Source: JANXSD01 sp043758125 (lineage in GTDB: Bacteria > Bacteroidota > Bacteroidia > AKYH767-A > OLB10). Taken from it: 8,203 nt of DNA. The notes under the pieces are model-generated. The model was not told the DNA's origin and did not search any database. It was given only the letters and a program-made list of their open reading frames with translations. A program made the position numbers and the translations under genes. The stretch covers positions 1 through 8,203 of the forward strand of contig JAYVOC010000056.1 of the NCBI GenBank assembly GCA_043758125.1. Direction: 5' to 3'. Shown here piece by piece: positions 1 to 5,646 of the stretch (its first letter is position 1; each line of letters starts with the position of its first letter).

Positions 1-1620
1 AGATTTTAGAGCTACAGCTTTATTTGCCTTAGCAGTAAAAGCACCTGTTGCACTTGCTTCAATATCTTTAGTTGCTTTTAAAGTGATATTATTTTTTGCA
101 TTTAAAGTTATGTCATTTTCAGCATTAAATTCAATGTCTTTTGATGAAACGGTAATTTTCTTTTTTGATTTTATTTCAATCGTTTCATCTCCCTTTAAAA
201 TTATAGTACTACCTTTTGGATCTGTTATCGTTATGCTTCCATCTTTATCATTAAAAGTTAAAGTATTTCCACTTTTCGTGATTAATGATTTTACATTATT
301 ATCCTTATCACCAAGTCCAGATTTAGCGGCTCCATGAAAATGAGAGGCAACCATAAAGGGCTTATCTATATCACCGCCTTCAAAATCTACAACCACTTCT
401 TCTGATTTTTCTGGAATAAAATGCCATCCCTTTTTTCCACCTGCATGAGGTGTTGCAACACGAATCCAAGGTGTCATGTCGGCAGATTTTTGCCAAGGAA
501 ATTGAACTTTAATCCGATTTAAACCATCCGCATCATGATTCTCTTTTACAATTGCCGTTTGTATATCAGCTCTACGGAAAACATTTGGGTTAGTATATGG
601 TGGAACTTTAGCAGCGCCTGCAACTGCATTAAAACTGTTTTCATAATGGCCAATTTGATTGGAGTAATGAATTACAGAGGTTGCAATATATTCGTAAGAA
701 CCACTTTCAGTTTTTATTTTAAATTTATTACCAGCTTTTAATCCTGCGTTTTTACTATCGCCTCGTACTGTTAATGATTGAGTAGTTTTTAAATTAGCTT
801 GAAGTTGAGCGATTGATTCAACCATTTTTTTATTTACCGCATTAAAGCTATGCATCATTCGCCCTGTGCTACGAGAGAACACATCTTTACTTTCTTTAAG
901 AGCAGCATCACCATAATCATTACTTAATGACCCTAATGAAACACCACTTTTATCGACTGCCTCACCTTTAAAAGAATCATATGATTTAAACGAAAATTTG
1001 GAAGGTTGTAAATTACCTTGAATTACGAAATTCTTTACATCTGAACCAGCAGTTAATTGAGCACCGCTATCTCCTGGTTTTCCAAAAACTAAGGTTTGAC
1101 CATCTACAAAAAGCCATTCACCGTAACGAGTACTCAATCGTTGTAAAAACTGAAAACCTGTTTCATTATATTGAGTTATATAATGATGTTCATCCGTATT
1201 AACTGGATTTATATTTTTCTTTAAAACATTATCTGGAACTCCTTCTAAAGTTCCATCTATAGCCTTTTTAAGATTTTTTTTGTAGTAGGTGGTGCACTCA
1301 GGAACATCATCTAATAAAATGGATAGACTTTGACCTGAAACAATAAAAGATTGTGTTGCACTATTAATATCTTCAACAGCAATAGAAGTAATGATACCCA
1401 TGAATTCGTTTTTATCGAATTGAATAGAAACAAGACTTCCAATATTTTCTTTAATAACTTTTAATTGAAAAGATTGATCGTTTTTTATACTTCCAACATT
1501 CCATTTGAAACTGAACTGATGATGTCCTCCAACAACAGTATTAACTATTAAATTTCGATAGATTACATCATCTTTGAAATTAGAAATACTTACAGAAACA
1601 GGTATTATTGTATCAGACAT
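1..1620 (-). CDS. vgrG: VgrG / TssI, T6SS spike protein (3' end outside window)
   Basis: This gene encodes the trimeric spike that caps the Hcp tube and punctures the target cell. The frame is open from an ATG at 1618-1620 to the left edge, giving 540 codons without a stop, so the C terminus is missing. Residues about 1-340 are the gp27-like base. The family signature QYNETGFQFLQRLSTRYGEW lies near residue 148, followed by LFVDGQTLVFG. Residues about 346-430 are the gp5-like OB fold (RIKVQFPWQ, then PWIRVATPHAG, then FIPEKSEEVVVDFEGGD). From about residue 440 to the edge the sequence turns into short alternating repeats (ITITDPKG, DIEFNAEND, ITLNAKNN, ITLKATKD), as expected of the gp5-type beta-helix needle. 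Whether a PAAR-binding tip or an effector domain follows cannot be seen. A strong terminator separates it from hcp upstream, so it probably has its own promoter. Confidence 0.95.
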   Translation of the reverse strand, partial: MSDTIIPVSVSISNFKDDVIYRNLIVNTVVGGHHQFSFKWNVGSIKNDQSFQLKVIKENIGSLVSIQFDKNEFMGIITSIAVEDINSATQSFIVSGQSLSILLDDVPECTTYYKKNLKKAIDGTLEGVPDNVLKKNINPVNTDEHHYITQYNETGFQFLQRLSTRYGEWLFVDGQTLVFGKPGDSGAQLTAGSDVKNFVIQGNLQPSKFSFKSYDSFKGEAVDKSGVSLGSLSNDYGDAALKESKDVFSRSTGRMMHSFNAVNKKMVESIAQLQANLKTTQSLTVRGDSKNAGLKAGNKFKIKTESGSYEYIATSVIHYSNQIGHYENSFNAVAGAAKVPPYTNPNVFRRADIQTAIVKENHDADGLNRIKVQFPWQKSADMTPWIRVATPHAGGKKGWHFIPEKSEEVVVDFEGGDIDKPFMVASHFHGAAKSGLGDKDNNVKSLITKSGNTLTFNDKDGSITITDPKGSTIILKGDETIEIKSKKKITVSSKDIEFNAENDITLNAKNNITLKATKDIEASATGAFTAKANKAVALKS

Positions 1621-1674
1621 CGTAGGTAAAATTTTAATTTTGAAATAACAAATTGAATTGAAATCAAGAATATT

Positions 1675-1725
1675 AAAAAAATAAAAAGCGTCATATTATT
1701 CAAAACAAGATATAATATGACGCTT
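1675..1725 (-). terminator. Strong intrinsic terminator after hcp1
   Basis: Read on the minus strand, a perfect 14-bp stem (AAGCGTCATATTAT, paired with ATAATATGACGCTT) with a 12-nt loop is followed at once by a T-rich run (TTTATTTTTTT). The arms are 1712-1725 and 1686-1699. It begins 15 bases after the hcp1 stop codon and ends about 55 bases before the vgrG start, so it should end most transcripts coming through tssBC-hcp. On the plus strand the stem is followed by an A run, so it should work in one direction only. Confidence 0.9.
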
Positions 1726-1740
1726 AAAAAATTTTAGATA

Positions 1741-2130
1741 TTAAACTGGCCAGTTATTTTTGTGTTCAGCGTTACCAACTTTAATTTCTTTAGAAGTAAT
1801 TACAAAATGTTCAGTCATTGGTGTTTCACCTTGATTTGTAAATGCTTCTGAATAATTAACTACGTAACCATTTTTAAAAGATAATTCTTTCATTTTTTGA
1901 TCAGCGTTTCGTTGATAGAAAACCACCTTTCCATCCTGCTCTTTGAAGGCATCAAAAGCCCACTCAGTTAAAGCGGTATCTGCTGTTGATTCTACTTCTA
2001 GTTGAATTGTTCCAGCACGTGTTCCTGAAGAAGGACGTCCTGATGAATCTGTGTCTTGAGACATAGTGTAACTGCAATGAAGTACGCGGTATTTTTTACC
2101 ATTAACTTCGAATTCGGCTTTGAATGACAT
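1741..2130 (-). CDS. hcp: Hcp / TssD tube protein, first paralogue
   Basis: This is a 129-residue T6SS tube protein. Hcp forms hexameric rings that stack inside the TssBC sheath and are expelled on contraction, sometimes carrying effectors. Its size and features fit the Bacteroidota TssD family: an MSFKAEFEVNGKKY start, SGRPSSGT near residues 30-37, WAFDAF, GKVVFYQR, NGYVVNYSEAFTN, the PMTEHFVI segment and a C-terminal NWPV. No signal peptide is seen, as expected. It follows a second hcp gene by a 114-bp gap and is followed by a strong terminator, so it is the last gene of the sheath-tube unit. Its more regular sequence suggests it may be the main tube subunit, but this is inference. Confidence 0.93.
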   Translation of the reverse strand: MSFKAEFEVNGKKYRVLHCSYTMSQDTDSSGRPSSGTRAGTIQLEVESTADTALTEWAFDAFKEQDGKVVFYQRNADQKMKELSFKNGYVVNYSEAFTNQGETPMTEHFVITSKEIKVGNAEHKNNWPV

Positions 2131-2190
2131 AATTTTTTAGGTTTAAAATGTTGAATTTAAGATTTTGATTTGATTTATATAGTTTAATAC

Positions 2191-2218
2191 CAAAAGTTGA
2201 AAGTTTGTTATCATCAAA
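2191..2218 (-). promoter_or_regulatory. Possible weak Bacteroidota promoter before hcp1
   Basis: On the minus strand a TTTG (2215-2218) is separated by 16 nt from AACTTTTG (2191-2198), which matches the TAnnTTTG -7 consensus at 5 of 6 fixed positions. The spacer is shorter than the usual 17-23 nt. If it is real, transcription would start about 55 bases before the hcp1 ATG. The 114-bp gap between the two hcp genes leaves room for a separate promoter, but chance matches are common in DNA this rich in A and T. Confidence 0.25.
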
Positions 2219-2244
2219 TTAAAAATATTTTTTAAATAACTTTT

Positions 2245-2649
2245 TTAAGTAGGCCACTCCATAGCATTAATAACAAGGTTGCCTTGAGATTCATATTCAA
2301 ATTTATTAGCGCATATAACAATCCGCTCGGTCATTGGTTGTTGTTCGGAGTTGGTAAAACTAACGCTGATATCAACGATATAGCCGTCTTCAAATCTAAC
2401 CTCTGTTTGTTTCTGAAAATTATCTCTGCGCATAAAAGTAATCTTACCATTCTTTACATCGTAATTGGTATAAGCCCATTGATGTAGTAAAATGCAATCA
2501 GGTGAATGTTCAAGTAGCAATTCCATTTTGATACCTGTTAAAGCGGAAGTAGGTCTTCCTGTTCTGTCATGATCGCGCGAAGTTTGATAATGAAAGGACA
2601 ATACTTTAAAGGTCTTATCCTCAACAGTAAAGGTTGCTTCAAATGACAT
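2245..2649 (-). CDS. hcp: Hcp / TssD tube protein, second divergent paralogue
   Basis: This 134-residue protein belongs to the same TssD family as its downstream neighbour. The two share the MSF start, a D.(T/S)GRP(T/S)S motif near residues 28-35, a central W-A, GK(I/V).F, GY(I/V)V, FTN, PMTE and a C-terminal (E/N)WP ending, but much of the rest differs. This copy has two Cys residues (in SPDCILL and VICANK), where hcp1 has one at a different place (LHCSYT). It lies between tssC (103-bp gap) and hcp1 (114-bp gap) and is probably transcribed with them. It may be an alternative or cargo-carrying tube subunit that forms mixed or separate rings. Membership of the family is secure; a role different from hcp1 is inference. 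Confidence 0.9.
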   Translation of the reverse strand: MSFEATFTVEDKTFKVLSFHYQTSRDHDRTGRPTSALTGIKMELLLEHSPDCILLHQWAYTNYDVKNGKITFMRRDNFQKQTEVRFEDGYIVDISVSFTNSEQQPMTERIVICANKFEYESQGNLVINAMEWPT

Positions 2650-2736
2650 TGGGTTAATTAAAGGTTAGTACCATTATAAATATTAAATAATAGAATCCAC
2701 TTTCATAATAATGAAATTAAAGGCAAAAGAATCTTT

Positions 2737-2761
2737 AAAAGCCTAAACTAAATTAGGCCTT
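2737..2761 (-). terminator. Weak hairpin overlapping the tssC stop, possible attenuator
   Basis: On the minus strand GCCTAA, a 6-nt loop and TTAGGC form a 6-bp stem that includes the tssC stop codon. It can be extended by a G-T and two A-T pairs and is followed by TTTT. It is far weaker than the hairpin after hcp1, so partial termination or protection of the upstream mRNA end is more likely than a full stop. Either would uncouple hcp output from sheath-gene output. Confidence 0.45.
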
Positions 2762-4126
2762 AGCATACTCTGATAGCCATTGAGTGCCATCATCACCTTT
2801 TTGACCATCTAATTTAATTGTAAAACTTTTAGATGGGAAATAAGGAGTCATATGAATATCAATTAATACACGATCTTTTTGATTTGGATCTTGCTTTAAT
2901 TGACCAATTCGGAAACTTTCGATTAATTTACCAGGTCCACATATGTCATCTAAAAATTTCGTTACTTGGCTACGTAAATCTTTTTCAGTTTGAGAATTCC
3001 AGTTTTCAAAAGCTCTTCTATTAAGGAAGTCGATAAGTACTTTTGTGATGTAATCAAATACTCGAACAACTGAATAAGTTTGAAGTCCAAGATTATCACC
3101 TGTAAATAATGTTTTAGCAGAAAACGCCATCACTTTACCATACTCGTTAACCATCGGTACCAAGCCCAATTTCTCGAGGTTTGAAATTTCACTTTTCTTT
3201 AAGTCAAATTTTACGCCTTCCACTTCACTTAATCCACCATGTTTTTTACCTGCGGCCACTTGGCTCATTAATGTTTTGTATACTGTTCCTGCCAAAGCAC
3301 TACTTGGTGGAACATATAAATCATCACCTTCACCAACTTCAGCTACTTTTTGACGACCAACAAGCCAGTTGCAAGCCATCATAACGTTAGAACGATAAAT
3401 ATCACCACCAGTTAAATTAGCAGACTCAAATAATTCCATTACATCATCTGGGCTATCAAGATGTTCGAAATCGGTAACAAGCATTACTTTATTTGCATAA
3501 GCTAATTTGGCCCATTTTTCTACAACAGCATTTGAACCTAAATATCCAGGAAGTACCATTAAAGAATAATTATCACGCAAATCAAGACGATCATAATTTT
3601 GTTTCATTTCCTCTTGAACGGCATTAAAGAATAATGGATTATCCAAATCTTTAAGTTGTTCCATTGAAGCATTCATGAAAGAAACATTCTTAAGTTTATC
3701 GGATTCAGTATTCTTGAAAAAGAGAGCTACTGATCTATAAGATCTTTCTAAATCATTTGTTGCATCTAAAGCTTTTAAAACATTTGACTTTAATGTTTGA
3801 TCTGCACTCTTTGCTTTTCCATCTGCCTTTTCTACCAAATCAGAAATTGAATTTGATTCAGACAATAATGACATCCAAAGATTAAGTGTTTTTTTTAAAG
3901 CTTCTCGCTCTGCTTTTTTAGCACTTTCAGAGAGGAAGATTTTTTTACGAGCTTTCTTTTCAGGATTAAGATTTTGAACACCATCAACTACGGCTTCTAA
4001 TAAATCGAATCCACCAAACTTAGTTAATGCTGTTGCACTTTGTTCAAGCGTTTGAGTCGCATTTGCAAATTTTTCACGCTCTTTATATTCCCCTTCTTGT
4101 TGGGTTGATTGTTCTAGTTCTGACAT
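2753..4126 (-). CDS. tssC: TssC, T6SS contractile sheath large subunit
   Basis: This 457-residue protein is the large sheath subunit (VipB-like; Bacteroidota form, DUF5458-type). It pairs with TssB to build the contractile sheath around the Hcp tube in the cytoplasm. The length is usual for the family. The first 130 residues are charged and helical (EGEYKEREKF, then AREALKKTLNLWMSLL near residues 72-89). The core follows with NPLFFNAVQEEM, LMVLPGYLGS, VMLVTDFEHLDSPDD, NVMMACNWLVGRQKVAEVG and DLYVPPSSALAGTVY. The C-terminal part holds FSAKTLF, LQTYSVVRVFDYI, the basic-aromatic FLNRRAFENW and a closing beta-rich DIHMTPYFPSKSFTIKL. The start gives the family-typical acidic N terminus. tssB lies 70 bases upstream, and the two are almost certainly cotranscribed from the promoter before tssB. 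Confidence 0.96.
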   Translation of the reverse strand: MSELEQSTQQEGEYKEREKFANATQTLEQSATALTKFGGFDLLEAVVDGVQNLNPEKKARKKIFLSESAKKAEREALKKTLNLWMSLLSESNSISDLVEKADGKAKSADQTLKSNVLKALDATNDLERSYRSVALFFKNTESDKLKNVSFMNASMEQLKDLDNPLFFNAVQEEMKQNYDRLDLRDNYSLMVLPGYLGSNAVVEKWAKLAYANKVMLVTDFEHLDSPDDVMELFESANLTGGDIYRSNVMMACNWLVGRQKVAEVGEGDDLYVPPSSALAGTVYKTLMSQVAAGKKHGGLSEVEGVKFDLKKSEISNLEKLGLVPMVNEYGKVMAFSAKTLFTGDNLGLQTYSVVRVFDYITKVLIDFLNRRAFENWNSQTEKDLRSQVTKFLDDICGPGKLIESFRIGQLKQDPNQKDRVLIDIHMTPYFPSKSFTIKLDGQKGDDGTQWLSEYAKA

Positions 4127-4196
4127 TATTATAAAATGATTTAGTTAGTATTTCGATTGAGTTAACTTTTTAATTTAAAGTCATTAAAGAAGCGCA

Positions 4197-4643
4197 TTAT
4201 TTAGCTTCATCAATTTCTTGAGACATAGCAGCAAGAGCTTGCATAAATGAAGCCTTTGCATCTGGGTTTTCAAGAACATTTTTTAATACCTTATTGGATT
4301 TTAATTGCTTAATAATTTTCGCAAATTCATTTTTTTGCAATTCTAAGTCATTTAAAAAGCCACTTTGGTTTATAATCCCTTTAGCTCCAAAATTTCCAAG
4401 GTTAGCAAAATTCAGTTGCTCACTTTGAGTGCTTCCATCTTCTTTTTGAAATTCTACTTCAACACTTGGTTTGAAATTAGCAAAAACATCATCAATTGTT
4501 TTTAACCCTTCAGTGATTTTTGGCTTAATCGCTTCATCGCTTGTAAGTTTTTCTATCATTAGTGTGCGGTTCATTGGGATGTCCGAAATTCCTTCACTGG
4601 CATCTCTTGAGGCTTCTTGCCCCCCTATTCCATAGTCAAACAT
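4197..4643 (-). CDS. tssB: TssB, T6SS contractile sheath small subunit
   Basis: This 148-residue protein is the small sheath subunit (VipA-like), partner of TssC in the contractile sheath. It starts MFDYGIGGQEASRDASEGIS, a lead-in I recognise from Bacteroidota TssB proteins, and continues with DIPMNRTLMIEKL. It then carries LKTIDDVFANFKPSVEVEF (about residues 47-65), the expected sheath core, and ends in a helical tail (LQKNEFAKIIKQLKSNKVLK, then FMQALAAMSQEIDEAK). The ATG at 4641-4643 is the only start that gives this N terminus. No Shine-Dalgarno is seen, which is normal for the phylum. It is the first gene of the tssB-tssC-hcp-hcp unit and stands behind a consensus promoter. Confidence 0.95.
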   Translation of the reverse strand: MFDYGIGGQEASRDASEGISDIPMNRTLMIEKLTSDEAIKPKITEGLKTIDDVFANFKPSVEVEFQKEDGSTQSEQLNFANLGNFGAKGIINQSGFLNDLELQKNEFAKIIKQLKSNKVLKNVLENPDAKASFMQALAAMSQEIDEAK

Positions 4644-4715
4644 TTTAGTAAGTATTAGTTGATTTAATTAATTTTATTAATAGAGATGAATTCTTTCTTT
4701 TTTGATTATTAAGTT

Positions 4716-4746
4716 CAAAGATAATTGTTTTTAAATACCAACAAAA
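4716..4746 (-). promoter_or_regulatory. Consensus Bacteroidota promoter for tssB
   Basis: On the minus strand TTTG (4742-4745, preceded by another T) is followed after 18 nt by TATCTTTG (4716-4723), a perfect match to the Bacteroidota primary-sigma consensus TTTG / TAnnTTTG. Transcription would start near 4710, leaving an untranslated leader of about 65 bases before tssB. This fits a housekeeping-sigma start for the sheath-tube unit. The element lies in the 161-bp gap shared with the divergent sigma-factor gene, so regulation of the two directions could interact. Confidence 0.75.
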
Positions 4747-4804
4747 CTATGTGACAAAATAATTGATTTTTTTGTATTTTCACTTAAAATTTAAATATTT
4801 TACT

Positions 4805-5371
4805 ATGCAATCAGATCTCCGATTTAATTCATTCCCATTTAGAGATTCTTCAGTAAACAAGGAAATTGACTATAAGGCCATTTACACCTCGTGTTACCCT
4901 ATGATAAAAAACATGGTACTTAAAAACTCTGGATCTATTGATGATGCTAAAGACCTATTTCAAGATTCAATCTTAATTTTGTTTCAAAACACTGGTAAAG
5001 AATCTTTCCAGTTAAATGTTGGAGTTTGTACCTATTTGTACAGTATTGCACGTAATATTTGGCTTAAACAGATTAGAAATCATGGTAGAACAATTGGAAT
5101 AAATGATTCACATGATCTAAATGAGGAATCAACACCTTTTGAGAATAACGAAAAAATGCAAAAACAACGTTTATTAATTAAACATTTAAATAATCTTGGA
5201 GATAAATGCCAAAATATTTTAAAACTATTTTTCGAGGGTAAACCTGGCGAAGAAATTGCAAAAGAACTTGAATTCTCTACCTACGAATATTACCGTTTAG
5301 CTAAAAATAGATGTACAGAAAATCTTAAGTTGAAAATTCAAAATGATCCGAACTTTAAAGAACTTCTATAA
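4805..5371 (+). CDS. ECF-type sigma-70 family RNA polymerase sigma factor
   Basis: This 188-residue alternative sigma factor directs RNA polymerase to a particular promoter set. I place the start at ATG 4805; the frame extends upstream only to a TTG at 4763 that adds 14 unlikely residues. Region 2 spans about residues 22-95: YKAIYTSCYPMIKNMVLK, the core-binding DAKDLFQDSILILFQ, and the -10-reading VCTYLYSIARNIWLKQIRNH. Region 4 spans about residues 127-176: LGDKCQNILKLFFEGKPGEE, then the helix-turn-helix IAKELEFSTYEYYRLAKNRC. The LG.KC..IL..F pattern resembles a group of Bacteroidota ECF factors paired with small anti-sigma proteins. No region 1.1 or region 3 is seen. The gene diverges from tssB, and a possible partner gene follows after 29 bases. 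Its target is not known; control of the T6SS is the obvious hypothesis. Confidence 0.9.
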   Translation: MQSDLRFNSFPFRDSSVNKEIDYKAIYTSCYPMIKNMVLKNSGSIDDAKDLFQDSILILFQNTGKESFQLNVGVCTYLYSIARNIWLKQIRNHGRTIGINDSHDLNEESTPFENNEKMQKQRLLIKHLNNLGDKCQNILKLFFEGKPGEEIAKELEFSTYEYYRLAKNRCTENLKLKIQNDPNFKELL

Positions 5372-5400
5372 TTCTCAATTATTTTTAAAAACCCTACAAA

Positions 5401-5646
5401 ATGACAAACGAAGATAAATTAGAAAAAAAAATTGAGAATTTTGTTCACAACAGAATGATTCAAAATGATCGTGAAAATTTTGAACTCGAACTAAAAACAA
5501 ATGATGTTTTAAGAACTCATGTAAAAACACTTTTATCTTTAGTTACCTTGTACAATGCCGAACTCTTTGAACTCATGAAAAAACTTGAAGCGGCGGAGAA
5601 ACAACTTGAACAGGATAACTTTTTTAAAGATAAAGAATCGTTATAG
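5401..5646 (+). CDS. Small soluble anti-sigma-factor-like protein (putative)
   Basis: This 81-residue, highly charged, helical protein has no Cys, no signal peptide and no membrane segment. Residues about 9-45 (KKIENFVHNRMIQNDRENFE, then LELKTNDVLRTHVKTLL) fit the pattern of the sigma-binding N-terminal segment of Bacteroidota anti-sigma factors: I..(Y/F)..g.l...er..FE..L..n..L...v. Residues about 52-74 (AELFELMKKLEAAEKQLEQD) form a probable short coiled coil in place of the usual transmembrane helix. No zinc ligands are present. It follows the sigma gene by 29 bases on the same strand, so the two are probably cotranscribed. The likely role is binding and restraining that sigma factor in the cytoplasm. 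Alternatively it is an unrelated small helical partner protein; the family call is by eye only. Its TAG stop touches the clpV stop. Confidence 0.75.
   Translation: MTNEDKLEKKIENFVHNRMIQNDRENFELELKTNDVLRTHVKTLLSLVTLYNAELFELMKKLEAAEKQLEQDNFFKDKESL

Noticed and set aside
83..337. Plus-strand open frame of 84 residues, hydrophobic, membrane-like
   Set aside because: It lies wholly antisense to the beta-helix part of vgrG; the hydrophobicity comes from complementing Lys/Asn/Asp-rich codons.
440..1620. Possibility that the leftmost gene is a phage tail-spike rather than T6SS VgrG
   Set aside because: The gp27/gp5 fusion in one chain with a long beta-helix, next to hcp and tssBC and clpV, is specific to T6SS.
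2701..2716. Inverted repeat TTTCAT-AATA-ATGAAA between tssC and hcp as a terminator or operator
   Set aside because: Six A/T-rich pairs with no T tract; too weak to support a separate call.
4667..4681. Symmetric ATTAAT-TTT-ATTAAT in the tssB leader as an operator
   Set aside because: All A/T, low complexity and short; such symmetry is expected by chance here.
4763..4804. Longer N terminus for the sigma factor from a TTG at 4763
   Set aside because: The 14 added residues (rich in Phe, Leu and Tyr) look like translated A+T-rich leader, and the ATG at 4805 gives a normal ECF length.
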